Shown here in pieces: positions 34,735-43,409 of a DNA stretch of 64,000 nt. The position numbers were made by a program, and so were the translations under genes. The notes beneath the pieces are model-generated. The model ran no database searches and was not told where the DNA came from. It saw only the letters and a program-made list of their open reading frames with translations. Origin of the DNA: SAR202 cluster bacterium bin87 (lineage in GTDB: Bacteria > Chloroflexota > Dehalococcoidia > Lucifugimonadales > UBA3495); the NCBI GenBank assembly GCA_002238825.1, contig MPNC01000003.1:62001-126000 (forward strand). The letters run 5' to 3'. Each line of letters starts with the position of its first letter. Position 1 is the first letter of the stretch.

Positions 34735-35751
34735 ATGATGACCGACGCGAACGAAGATAGTAAATCTCGAGGTGGGAAAGCGCGGGCAACGAAACTTTCC
34801 GCCACGGAAAGGTCAGAGATTGCGAAAAAGGCAGCGAATTCTCGGTGGGCTGAGTTGCCTAACGCGGTCTGCGCCACATCTGAAGGGCAACCGCTGCGAA
34901 TAGGCAATGTTGAATTGGAATGCTACGTCTTGGAAGACGGGACCCGTCTACTATCCCAAGCGGGGTTCCTCAGTGCGCTAGGCCGCCACAGAAAGGCAAA
35001 CGTTCGCCGAGAACGAGCACCTGCGATCCTTCAAGGAAAAGCCATCGGTCCTTTCATATCCGTGGACACTTTGGAGAAGAGCTCGCCTATTGCGTTTAGG
35101 ACCCCTCATGGGGTTAGAGCCAGTGGCTACCGAGCGGAGTTGCTACCCGAGGTTTGCGAGGTGTATCTAAAAGCGCGGGACGCCAACGCGCTACCACCCA
35201 ACCAGATCCATGTCGCCAAACAGGCCGACATCCTGATGAGAGGCTTGGCCCATGTCGGTATAATCGCCCTCGTCGATGAAGCAACGGGTTATCAAGACCT
35301 TAGAGCACGTAATGCTCTTGCCGCAATCCTAGAGCAGTTCATTGCCAGGGAACTGAAAGCGTGGGTGCGGACGTTCCCAGACGATTATTACCGTGAGATG
35401 TTTCGGCTGAGAGGCCTACAATATCCTGCCGATACCGTGAAACGGCCGCAGTACTTCGGGACTCTAACGAATGACATCGTTTACGCCCGACTCGCGCCAG
35501 GGGTGTTGAACGAATTAAAAAAGGTTACCCCCCGTACTGAGGCAGGTAACTTGAAGCATAAATTGTTCCAACGCCTTACGTCCAATATTGGATATCCCAA
35601 ACTTCGTGAACATCTGGGTTCCGTGGTAACCATAATGAAACTGAGTCGATCGTGGAACGAGTTCAGGGACAACCTGAACAAAATTCATCCGAAATACGGA
35701 GATACGATACCTCTAGACTTGATCTTTGACGACTCCGGCAAAGGGCTTTAG
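34735..35751 (+). CDS. P63C domain-containing protein
   Basis: A 338-aa protein starting at ATG 34735 (a second ATG follows directly). The N-terminus is basic and helical (SRGGKARATKLSATERSEIAKKAANSRWAEL), like short DNA-binding or partner-binding tails. The rest contains the P63C signature in the C-terminal half (LKAWVRTFPDDYYREMFRLRGL ... PQYFGTLTNDIVYARLAPGVLNELKKV ... HLGSVVTIMKLS). P63C proteins are known from phages and mobile DNA, with unproven function. Codon use is clearly less GC-rich than in the neighbours, suggesting recent transfer. It is a single gene with its own promoter/operator. Confidence 0.88.
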   Translation: MMTDANEDSKSRGGKARATKLSATERSEIAKKAANSRWAELPNAVCATSEGQPLRIGNVELECYVLEDGTRLLSQAGFLSALGRHRKANVRRERAPAILQGKAIGPFISVDTLEKSSPIAFRTPHGVRASGYRAELLPEVCEVYLKARDANALPPNQIHVAKQADILMRGLAHVGIIALVDEATGYQDLRARNALAAILEQFIARELKAWVRTFPDDYYREMFRLRGLQYPADTVKRPQYFGTLTNDIVYARLAPGVLNELKKVTPRTEAGNLKHKLFQRLTSNIGYPKLREHLGSVVTIMKLSRSWNEFRDNLNKIHPKYGDTIPLDLIFDDSGKGL

Positions 35752-35823
35752 CAATTCCTTGCAGAATTCAGATACCGCGAGTATTGCCCCAACGCCTCAG
35801 TGGATGTGCCACCGGACCTTCCC

Positions 35824-36948
35824 TCAGTGGTCTAATTGAAACCGCCGCTGCGAGGCTCGGGTGCACGAAAAGTTGACCGTCACCGCCTCCCATTCCCCCG
35901 GCGCGTCTTCCGCCTTTGTAACGTCTCGATCGAACACCCGCACCGGCGTATTTCCCGCCACGTCCTCCAAGCGCGGTTTGACTACCAGCCGGTACTCTCC
36001 GGTTGTCCACGGAATGTCCGGCGCGAAGCCCCAGATGCGCTCGCCCTTGCCAATCTCACCTGCGCCCTCGATGGTCCTACCGTCGCCGTCCTGTAACGAG
36101 AGGCAGTGCTGCAATAGCCCGTGGTCGAGGGGCCGGTCGAACTCGACCAGCAACGGTTCCCGGGAGCCGGCGGCGGGGGCGGTCAATCGCCAAGAGTGCG
36201 GGTCGAGGCGCGAGCGCAGCGCCGGCCCGATGCTATAGCTCCGTTCGGCTCCGGCCCGCAGCGGCTGACCCGTGGCGTCGCGGAAGGCCGGGTCGATGGT
36301 GATGCGGACCGTCGTGCCCTCCACCAGCGGGTAGCCGAACTCCAGGTTGGGCACCAGGCCCCGCTTGATGCGGCCCGGGTCCAGCAACATGGTCAGGCGT
36401 TTGCGTTCGGCATCCCATAGCTCCGGCTCCGGCGGGAGGAAGACGTCGTCCAGGGTTTCGCCGGTGTCAGCGCGACTGACCGTTATCGCGCGCGCCGCCC
36501 AGCCCTCGCTCATCGGGGCGGAGAAGTGCACGTACACGCGCAGCAGGTTGACCGGAAGCTCGGCGGCAGTGGGGTAGATCACCAGCGCCTCAGTGGTGGC
36601 CGACCCTTCCGAGGATGGCCGCCGGATATCCCAAGCCTCCGCGCCGTCCGCCTCGCTGGCAGACCGAACCAGCAGGGAGTAGCTCACTCCGTCGACAAAG
36701 GGAAAGCGGGGCACGAACCAGGCCGCTTCGCCTTCGATGAGGAAACGACCAGCCACCGGCGGAACGACCGGCCAGCCCTCGTCTTGAGGCACTGCCTCGC
36801 TGGGATACAGGGCGAGACGCCGGGACAGCGCCCCGGCGTCCTGCTTCTCCAACTCGCGAAGTTCAGCCTCGATCCAGCCGCTGATCTTCAGGCAGTCGCG
36901 CCCCTGGTATTGCGCCCACTCCAGTTGCAGGTGGCGGCCCGGGGTCAC
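35824..36948 (-). CDS. Hypothetical protein with Ig-like repeats
   Basis: A 374-aa protein of unknown function. Repeating beta-strand segments fit bacterial Ig-like/SbsA-type domains: YVHFSAPMSEGWAARAITVSRADTGE, LLVEFDRPLDHGLLQHCLSLQDGDG and TTGEYRLVVKPRLEDVAGNTPVRVF. These look like the 'big Ig-like' fold often found in surface proteins, yet no signal peptide is visible. ATG 36948 overlaps the stop of the upstream gene by 4 bases (ATGA), so the two are coupled. Role in binding or recognition is an inference. Confidence 0.7.
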   Translation of the reverse strand: MTPGRHLQLEWAQYQGRDCLKISGWIEAELRELEKQDAGALSRRLALYPSEAVPQDEGWPVVPPVAGRFLIEGEAAWFVPRFPFVDGVSYSLLVRSASEADGAEAWDIRRPSSEGSATTEALVIYPTAAELPVNLLRVYVHFSAPMSEGWAARAITVSRADTGETLDDVFLPPEPELWDAERKRLTMLLDPGRIKRGLVPNLEFGYPLVEGTTVRITIDPAFRDATGQPLRAGAERSYSIGPALRSRLDPHSWRLTAPAAGSREPLLVEFDRPLDHGLLQHCLSLQDGDGRTIEGAGEIGKGERIWGFAPDIPWTTGEYRLVVKPRLEDVAGNTPVRVFDRDVTKAEDAPGEWEAVTVNFSCTRASQRRFQLDH

Positions 36949-38036
36949 AGCGTCGCGGTGGCGTAGGTGCGGAGATGCGAGCGCCCGTCCTCGTCCTGCT
37001 GGAGCATCAGCACGCCGTTCCCGTTCAGGTTGGCCATGCGCTTGACACCGGGATGGGGCAGCAGTTCCCGCGGCACGCCCACGCCCGGGGTGACCGGGTC
37101 GGCCGGCGATGCGTCCATCGAATCATCGGGCTCGGTCAGCGGACCCTGCACATCAATGTCCTTGCAGGCGACTTTGAAGAGCGGGTGCCGGTCGTTGCAG
37201 ACCAGCAGGTACTCCCCGCCGTCGTGCTCGTAGGAAATCAGGTCAATCGGATGGTTGTGGGAACCCAACTCGGCCACGGTCTTGCCCATGACATGCTTTT
37301 CGGTGTCGAAATCGGCGAGAGTGAACTGCACCACCGGAGTGCAGGTGTAGCTGGCCAGGATGCTGGTGTTGCCCTGGTACGGCACGAAGGCGCGGATGGG
37401 CGCGGCCGTCTCGTACACGCCGTGGGAGACGTGGAAGATCTCCAGGGAGTTGGATTTGGCCTCGCCGTTGAAGGGGAAGGGAATGCGCCGCAGCGTGGAG
37501 GTGAACTCCTCGTTGGAGGTGCCCGCCACAAGCAGCAGCCCGTCGACGTAGGACATGTCCGTGACCGTCACCGTGCGCAGCTGCATGCGAGTCACCAGGC
37601 GAGGGTCGTCGGCGTCCGCCGCGTCGGTGATGTCGTATTGGGAGAAGGCCACGTCGTCCAGCGCCACGTCCCCGATGGAACCGTCGCCGGACACCCTGAT
37701 GATCACCGGCGTCGCCGCGTCGCCGCTGGCACGCATCACTGAGCAGTACACGTTGCCCGAGGTCGGGTGCGCCACGATATCCCGGATGGTCACATCCTCG
37801 CGGGAGCAACCCAGGTAGGACGCCAGGGACGCGTCGAAGTTCTCGAGGTTCACGTCCTGCGGCTCACCGTCGGCGGTGTCTCCGACGTCGATGGCGAAGA
37901 TGGACGCGCTCACGTTGTCGGCGGCAAACAGCACGCCCCCGGGTCCGAAGGCCAGCGGACCAACCGATTTGAACGCCGGCGTACCGACGACGAGGCCGAG
38001 ATTTGCCAGACTTGTCGCAGTTCCGAGGTCAACCAT
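36945..38036 (-). CDS. Hypothetical beta-propeller-like protein
   Basis: A 363-aa protein with AGGAGG before ATG 38036. Repeated blades can be seen: AFGPGGVLFAADNVSASIFAIDV, IRDIVAHPTSGNVYCSVMR, VTDMSYVDGLLLVAGTSN and LISYEHDGGEYLLVCNDRHPLFKV. This is the pattern of a six- or seven-bladed propeller such as the NHL/quinoprotein-like folds. No signal peptide. Coupled by a 4-base overlap to the Ig-like protein gene downstream, so the pair probably act together. No family name recognised. Confidence 0.7.
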   Translation of the reverse strand: MVDLGTATSLANLGLVVGTPAFKSVGPLAFGPGGVLFAADNVSASIFAIDVGDTADGEPQDVNLENFDASLASYLGCSREDVTIRDIVAHPTSGNVYCSVMRASGDAATPVIIRVSGDGSIGDVALDDVAFSQYDITDAADADDPRLVTRMQLRTVTVTDMSYVDGLLLVAGTSNEEFTSTLRRIPFPFNGEAKSNSLEIFHVSHGVYETAAPIRAFVPYQGNTSILASYTCTPVVQFTLADFDTEKHVMGKTVAELGSHNHPIDLISYEHDGGEYLLVCNDRHPLFKVACKDIDVQGPLTEPDDSMDASPADPVTPGVGVPRELLPHPGVKRMANLNGNGVLMLQQDEDGRSHLRTYATATL

Positions 38037-38128
38037 AACTGCCTCCTACGCTTTTCGTATCCAGATTTTCGCCAGTGTAGCATCGCGTCGACTGCCGGGC
38101 TACCGCCGGGCCAAACACGACGCGGTTT

Positions 38129-38137
38129 TGCTATACT
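38129..38137 (+). promoter_or_regulatory. Extended -10 promoter of the Rieske gene
   Basis: TGCTATACT (TG-N-TATACT), about 64 bases before ATG 38201; no good -35, as is usual for extended -10 promoters. Confidence 0.45.
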
Positions 38138-38200
38138 CCGGCCGGTAAGCACCACCGGTAAACATCAAAGGAATTTGACGACCGCCGCGAGGAGATCGCC

Positions 38201-38569
38201 ATGACTACCGAACGTCGCCGAGGAACCGTTACCCTCCGCCAGGTGAGCGGCTCCGCCCGCTCGAAGAAGGTCAGGGTCGAACTGGGAGAGGAATCCGCCT
38301 TCACCGACCTGCCGGCGCCCGTGAAGGTGGGCGATGCCCGGTACTTCCTGGTGCGTGGGCGCGACGGCTACAAGCTGCTGTCCACAATCTGCCCCCACCA
38401 GGGCGGCGAGATCGAGGACGAGGGCGACGAAGTCTTCGTCTGCGACGGCCACGGCTGGCAGTACGAGAAGGGCGAGGGCACCTGCGTCAACCAGCCCGAC
38501 TTCCGCATGAAGGCGTTCCTCGTCACCCAGCAGGAGGGCCGGCTGGTGGCGCTGGTCCCGGACGAGTAG
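38201..38569 (+). CDS. Rieske [2Fe-2S] protein
   Basis: A 122-aa soluble Rieske ferredoxin. The cluster motifs are CPHQGG (C-x-H) and CDGHGW (C-x2-H), near residues 65 and 87. The N-terminal 30 residues are basic. Similar small Rieske proteins feed electrons to ring-hydroxylating or ether-cleaving oxygenases, but no oxygenase lies next to it here. No transmembrane anchor is present, so it is not a bc1-type Rieske protein. Confidence 0.9.
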   Translation: MTTERRRGTVTLRQVSGSARSKKVRVELGEESAFTDLPAPVKVGDARYFLVRGRDGYKLLSTICPHQGGEIEDEGDEVFVCDGHGWQYEKGEGTCVNQPDFRMKAFLVTQQEGRLVALVPDE

Positions 38570-38664
38570 GCCAGCCAGACAAGCTGCTCGGCCATCGCAA
38601 TGAGTTCGGCCCCGGGACGCAGGTTCCCGGGGCCGTTCACGTCGTATCTGAGTTCCCTCAAACT

Positions 38665-38774
38665 GTCATTGCGAGCGCAGCGCGGCAATCTCGATGGTGC
38701 GTTGCCGAACCTCGCGAGATTGCCACGTCGCTCTGCTCCTCGCAATGACCGTTCTGATCAAACTGGGCACGCGT
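38665..38774. repeat. MITE-like dispersed repeat, copy 1
   Basis: Palindromic element with core ends GTCATTGCGAG...CTCGCAATGAC (38665-38749) and a right flank AAACTGGGCACGCGT matching the outer ends of copies at 42921 and 44923. The inner arms (GCAATCTC...GAGATTGCC) pair with each other. Confidence 0.8.
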
Positions 38775-38803
38775 CAGCAAACCGCATTGCTTCCGATGCC
38801 GCA

Positions 38804-40480
38804 CTATCCGACCATGTCGTAGCTGCGCAGCAACTTGCCCGGCAATTCTCCCGTGCACTCGTTTTCCACGAAGGTCACGGTGCCGTTGACCAGGATGTAG
38901 CGGATGCCCGTGGGCTTCTGCACCAGCCGCTTCTCGCCGCCGGGGAAGTCGGTCTCGAACCGGGGCTTGTCGTACAGCAGTCCCAGCTCGTCCATGTTGT
39001 AGATCATCACGTCCGCATAATCGCCGACGCGCAGGGTGCCACGACCCTTCATGTCTGAGAACGCCGCCGGCAGCGCGCTCATCTTCTGGTGCGCCTGCTC
39101 CAGGGTCATCAGCTCGTTGTCGCGGATCCAGTGACCCAGGAAGTACACCGGCCACACGCTGTTGACCAGGAACCGGGTGTGTGCGCCGCCGTCCGACACC
39201 GAGATGTGGACGAAGGGATTGACCAGCCGCTCGGCCCGCGCGTCGTCCCCCTGCCCGCCGGCCGGATGCGCGAACTCGGTCTCGAGGTCCTCGTCCAGCG
39301 CGATGTCCAGGAACACGTCCAGCGGGTGCTTGCCCTCGGCCTCGGCGATGTCGGCGATGGACAGCCCCTCGTACTTGAGGTTCCGCTCCAGCGCCACCTC
39401 GACCACCTGCACCTGCGTCCAGTCGGTGCGCGCGTGGGGTCGCTCGATGACGTCGCGCTTCATGCCCGAGCGAATGCCGTCCTCGGAGAGCTTGGCGATG
39501 CGCTCCTCCTTGCTGCCCACAAGCGGCTGCACCCAGTTCGGCATGTAGTCAAACAGGTTGTACTCGGAGAGCTTGAACTCGGCGATGGTCGGCACCGAGC
39601 CCTGCTGCGCCAGGACAGGCAGCCCCTCCTGCCGGACTTCCTCCAGCCAGTCGTAGCCCTCCTCGTCGCCCAGCGCGACGTGCAGCGGGCGCCCGCTCAT
39701 GCGAACCATCTCCGCCAGCATCTCCCGCTGACCCGGTCGGTCGTCGGAGATGCCGATGGTCCAGCCCAGGTGACCCACGCCAAACTGGCTCAGCACCTGG
39801 GACAGGGCGTAGAACTCCTCGGGCGAGGCCACGTGGCTGGGCAGCCAGCTGCCGTCCTCGGGCCGGTCCTCCAGGTTCTTGTCGGCGGACAGCCCGAAGG
39901 CTCCGGCCTTCATGGAGTCGTGCAGGATCTGCTTCATCTGGTTCAGCTCGGCCTCGGTCACGGAGGTCCGCTCCCGCGCCGGAATCATGCCCAGAACGTA
40001 GCCCCGCAGCGGCGAGAAGGGCACCAGAGCGCCCACGTTGACCCCCAGGCCCTGTCGATCCAGGCTATCCATGTATTCGGGGAAGGTCTCCCAGTCCCAG
40101 CGCATGCCCAGCCGCATCGACTCCAGTGGGATCGCCTCGATGCGGTTCATCATGCGCATGTTCAGGTCCCGGTCCTCCGCACGGGTCGGCGCGAACCCGA
40201 AGCCGCACTGCCCCACGGTGAGGGAGGTCACGCCGAACCATCCCGACAGCGACGCGTAGGGATCCCAGTTCAGTTGAGCGTCGTAGTGGGTGTGCAGGTC
40301 CACCGCGCCCGGGGCCACGATGCATCCACTGGCGTCCAGTTCCCTGGCGCCGGCCGAGTTGATGCGCCCGCTGATCATGGACACCCGGCCGTCCTTGATG
40401 CCTACGTCGGCGCGGACGCGGGGCAGGCCGGTGCCGTCGATTACGGTTCCACCGCGAATTACCAAATCAAATTCCGGCAT
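38804..40480 (-). CDS. N-acyl-D-amino-acid deacylase-type amidohydrolase
   Basis: A 558-aa protein starting MPEFDLVIRGGTVIDGTGLPRVRADVGIK at ATG 40480, with GGGAGG upstream. The metal site is VDLHTHYDAQ (H-x-H) and later HxxD-like SDGGAHTRFL; TSLTVGQCGFGFAP is typical of the D-aminoacylase/N-acyl-D-amino-acid deacylase group. It hydrolyses amide bonds of N-acylated D-amino acids or related cyclic amides. The consensus promoter at 40558-40586 drives it. Length matches the family (about 480-570). The substrate could be any of several amides. Confidence 0.87.
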   Translation of the reverse strand: MPEFDLVIRGGTVIDGTGLPRVRADVGIKDGRVSMISGRINSAGARELDASGCIVAPGAVDLHTHYDAQLNWDPYASLSGWFGVTSLTVGQCGFGFAPTRAEDRDLNMRMMNRIEAIPLESMRLGMRWDWETFPEYMDSLDRQGLGVNVGALVPFSPLRGYVLGMIPARERTSVTEAELNQMKQILHDSMKAGAFGLSADKNLEDRPEDGSWLPSHVASPEEFYALSQVLSQFGVGHLGWTIGISDDRPGQREMLAEMVRMSGRPLHVALGDEEGYDWLEEVRQEGLPVLAQQGSVPTIAEFKLSEYNLFDYMPNWVQPLVGSKEERIAKLSEDGIRSGMKRDVIERPHARTDWTQVQVVEVALERNLKYEGLSIADIAEAEGKHPLDVFLDIALDEDLETEFAHPAGGQGDDARAERLVNPFVHISVSDGGAHTRFLVNSVWPVYFLGHWIRDNELMTLEQAHQKMSALPAAFSDMKGRGTLRVGDYADVMIYNMDELGLLYDKPRFETDFPGGEKRLVQKPTGIRYILVNGTVTFVENECTGELPGKLLRSYDMVG

Positions 40481-40557
40481 ACAGTTACCTCCCAAAGGCA
40501 ATGTGCTGTAATTTCGTCGCGATCTGCCCGACGATATGAGTAAATCCAGGTGGCCGC

Positions 40558-40586
40558 AGTGTAAGTGCGCTGTAAATGACTGTCAA
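40558..40586 (-). promoter_or_regulatory. Sigma70 promoter of the amidohydrolase gene
   Basis: On the minus strand TTGACA (40586-40581), 17-base spacer, TACACT (40563-40558), about 75 bases from the start codon. Confidence 0.75.
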
Positions 40587-40726
40587 TTTTGTGACGGATA
40601 TCGCAATTATTATGCAAAGCCGCGCAGTTTTACTACCAGGATAGCGGCCGGACGCCGCCGGTTCACCCAGCCACCGTGGACGCCTGATACCATTGACTGC
40701 ACCAGATAATAAGGAGCTACACTCCG

Positions 40727-41611
40727 ATGGCAGACCAGCAAATCTCCGCCGCCGATCCCCATCCCAGACGCCGGGTCCAGGCCCTCGACGTGGAACTCGC
40801 CACCGTCGATACCGGTCAGGGCGACCCGGTGGTGTTCCTGCATGGCAACCCGACCTCCTCCTACCTGTGGCGCAACATCATCCCCCACGTGGCCGGCGCG
40901 GCCCGCTGCCTGGCCCCCGACCTGCTGGGCATGGGCGAGTCGGACCGCGCCCCCGACGGGTCCTACCGCTTGGTCGACCACGCCCGCTACCTGGACGCCT
41001 GGTTCGACGCCCTGGGACTGACCGAGAACGTCACCCTGGTCGCCCACGACTGGGGGTCGGCCCTGGCCTTCCACTGGGCCCATCGACACCAGGAGCGCGT
41101 GAAGGGCGTCGTCTACATGGAGGCCATCGTGCGGCCCCTGGCGTGGGAGGAGTGGCCCGAGCGCTCCCGCGGCTTTTTCCAGTCCATGCGCTCACCCGAC
41201 GGCGATCAGATCATCCTGGAGCGCAACATGTTCGTCGAGCGCATCCTGCCGGCCAGCGTGATACGCGGACTGACCGAACCGGAGATGGAGATCTACCGCC
41301 GGCCCTACCTGGAGCCTGGGGAGTCCCGCCGTCCGACCCTGACCTGGCCTCGTCAGATCCCCCTGGACGGCGAGCCGGCTGACGTGGTGGAGATCGTCGA
41401 TGCCTACTCGCAGTGGCTGTCGTCGAGCGATGTGCCCAAGCTGTTCATCAACGCCGACCCCGGGACCATTCTGACCGGCGCCCAGCGCGAGTTCTGCCGC
41501 GCCTGGCCCAACCAGCGCGAGGTCACCGTCCCCGGCTACCACTTCATCCAGGAGGACTCCCCCGCCGAAATCGGCCAGGCTATCGCCGAGTGGCTTGCCG
41601 AGCTGGGGTAG
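40727..41611 (+). CDS. Haloalkane dehalogenase (HLD-II type)
   Basis: A 294-aa alpha/beta hydrolase with all haloalkane dehalogenase residues visible: halide-binding N41 in HGNPTSSYLWRN, nucleophile D108 and second halide-binding W109 in VAHDWGSALAFHWA, catalytic E132 in VVYMEAIVRP and base H272 in GYHFIQEDSP. The Glu acid and Asn-Trp halide pair are those of the DhaA/LinB (HLD-II) subfamily. It hydrolyses carbon-halogen bonds to alcohol, halide and proton. AAGGAG precedes the ATG. A decayed copy of its C-terminal part lies at 47495-47575. Confidence 0.93.
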   Translation: MADQQISAADPHPRRRVQALDVELATVDTGQGDPVVFLHGNPTSSYLWRNIIPHVAGAARCLAPDLLGMGESDRAPDGSYRLVDHARYLDAWFDALGLTENVTLVAHDWGSALAFHWAHRHQERVKGVVYMEAIVRPLAWEEWPERSRGFFQSMRSPDGDQIILERNMFVERILPASVIRGLTEPEMEIYRRPYLEPGESRRPTLTWPRQIPLDGEPADVVEIVDAYSQWLSSSDVPKLFINADPGTILTGAQREFCRAWPNQREVTVPGYHFIQEDSPAEIGQAIAEWLAELG

Positions 41612-41632
41612 CGATGCCGCCCTTGGGCCCGT

Positions 41633-42784
41633 TCAGAAGAGGGCATATCCCGGACGCGGCCGCAGCAAAGCGCCACCTCCGGCCAGGCGGTCCAGGCTGC
41701 TCATCGGCTTGCGCCGGTTTTGACGCAGGGGAGCGCTCACCGCGTGCATATGGCTCAGTATCTCTCTAATGGACCGCCAGAAACCCGTCTCGTGATAGAT
41801 GACCCCGTGGTCGGCGCAGAACGCCCTGACCACGGGCCTGGCATCCTTCAACCGGTTGCGGGGCATGTTGGGAAAGAGGTGGTGCTCAATCTGATAGTTC
41901 AACCCGCCGTACATGTAATCTACGACCGGATTGGGCAAGACGTTGCGGGACGTCAGCACCTGTTGCCGCAGGTGATCGAGCACGGTATCGGGGCCCAGGA
42001 TCGGCATGCCCTTGTGGTTGGGAGCAAACACTGAGCCCACGTGCAATCCGGTCAGGGCCCGATGGACCACGATGAACAACACCCCGTGCCAGAAGGGCAG
42101 GAACGTGAAAACCAGCGCCAGATAGGCCGCGATTGCGGTCGCCACGACGATGGGTTCCAGGACCGGATGTTTCACCTCGTTCGGTCGCGCCAGGAAAACG
42201 ATGCCCGCGAACAGCAAGCTGAACGACGAGAGCATGAGCATGGGATAGAACCAGAAGGCCTGATGGCGGATGAAGAACCGCGCAACTCCCCACGACTCCA
42301 GCGCCTGCTCGCGGGTGAAAGCAAAAACCGTGATTTCGATGTCGGCGTCATGCCCGATCTGGTTGGGGCTGACGTGGTGCTTGATGTGCTTTTCCCGCCA
42401 CCAGCTGGGCGCCATGCCCGTGACCAGCGCCGCCAGCAACATGAGATTGTCGTTCCGCTTCACCGACCGGAAGACCTGGCGATGTCCGGAGTCGTGCCCG
42501 AGAAAAGCGAACTGGCTGAACGCGACCGCCATCAGGGCCGCGTTCGCCATCTGCACCCACAGGCTGTCAAAAACGACCAGTATGGCTGCACTGGCGATGA
42601 GAAGCGCGAAAGCGGTTGATACCTTGACTGCGTAATACGCGTATTGGCGGTCCAGAAGCCCGTGCTCTAGTATCAAACGCCGTAGCTTGAAATATTCCTC
42701 GTTGCGCTGCCGTTTATCCAAAATCCCCGCCGTAACGTCTGCGAGTTCCCGGTTGCTTGCTGGCTCGCTGTTCGGCGGGCTCAC
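41633..42784 (-). CDS. Fatty acid desaturase
   Basis: A 383-aa membrane desaturase. The three His boxes of the FA_desaturase superfamily are present: HDSGH, HIKHH and QIEHHLFP. Four hydrophobic segments lie between them. The QIEHH form of the third box is typical of front-end/sphingolipid-type and related acyl-lipid desaturases. The start is uncertain: GTG 42784 gives a normal N-terminus (SPPNSEPASNRELADV); the frame stays open to 43078 through a dispersed repeat, which cannot be coding, and no ATG precedes 42784. It introduces a cis double bond into acyl chains using a di-iron centre. Confidence 0.85.
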   Translation of the reverse strand: MSPPNSEPASNRELADVTAGILDKRQRNEEYFKLRRLILEHGLLDRQYAYYAVKVSTAFALLIASAAILVVFDSLWVQMANAALMAVAFSQFAFLGHDSGHRQVFRSVKRNDNLMLLAALVTGMAPSWWREKHIKHHVSPNQIGHDADIEITVFAFTREQALESWGVARFFIRHQAFWFYPMLMLSSFSLLFAGIVFLARPNEVKHPVLEPIVVATAIAAYLALVFTFLPFWHGVLFIVVHRALTGLHVGSVFAPNHKGMPILGPDTVLDHLRQQVLTSRNVLPNPVVDYMYGGLNYQIEHHLFPNMPRNRLKDARPVVRAFCADHGVIYHETGFWRSIREILSHMHAVSAPLRQNRRKPMSSLDRLAGGGALLRPRPGYALF

Positions 42785-42920
42785 TGTATCGTTGGTGATA
42801 ATCTTTCTCTCTTTATCTCCTGCTGCGGAGCGGTCGACACCTCGTGTCCGGACATGCAGTATGAAAGTGTGGCGCAGTATACCGCCGCGGGTTTGAGGAG
42901 TGCCAGCAACGACGTCGCCA

Positions 42921-43067
42921 CACGCGTACCCAGTTTCGCTGGAACCGTCATTGCGAGCGAAGCGCGGCAATCTCGTTGGGGCAAGGAACGCTACTGAAGG
43001 AAATCTACTGCGGGAACTGGATCGCCACGTCGCTACGCTGCTGGTGATGACAAAGTGGGTAGGCGTG
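42921..43067. repeat. MITE-like dispersed repeat, copy 2
   Basis: Outer ends CACGCGTACCCAGTTT and AAAGTGGGTAGGCGTG; inner core starts GTCATTGCGAGCG (42947) and ends near 43051. Same family as copies at 38665 and 44923. Confidence 0.8.
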
Positions 43068-43119
43068 AGCGAGACCACTTCACGCGTGCCCGGTTTGCGG
43101 CGTGGAGGAACGTCAGAAT

Positions 43120-43219
43120 CCAGATTTACGGGATTTTATGATTTGGCATTGATTGGGAGCCCCATCACAGAACGGTTCCAATCCTGATAATCCCCGAATC
43201 TTGAAAATCCTGATTCTGG
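43120..43219. repeat. Second dispersed repeat family, copy A
   Basis: Starts CAGAATCCAGATTTACGGGATT and ends AATCCTGATTCTGG, so the ends are inverted. It shares the AATCC(T/C)GATAATCC pattern with the copy at 45056-45146. Confidence 0.55.
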
Positions 43220-43409
43220 CGATTCACGAAAGCAGCTGCGCATGAAACCGCAATAACTCTGGCTACTGCGGGACGCTGTTACAATATGCAGGTCCGACAA
43301 ATCGCATTGATGGTTTTTGCAGCTACGAACCTCATTATAATGCACCGTTTTGCTCGGCGCGAGGCGCGTCGCATCCTTTTCCTCCCGAGACCAAGGAGTC
43401 TTCCTCTAT

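Larger units (their letters stand above)
42785..43409. other. 625-bp intergenic region with two repeat elements
   Basis: Filled by a MITE-like repeat (42921-43067) and a member of a second repeat family (43120-43219). A TATAAT at 43336-43341 lies about 70 bases before the DEAD-box helicase start and is the likely -10 box; the -35 is poor. Confidence 0.5.

Noticed and set aside
39089-40543. 484-codon plus-strand frame
   Set aside because: Antisense shadow of the N-acyl-D-amino-acid deacylase gene, rich in Arg/His/Val with no recognisable domain.
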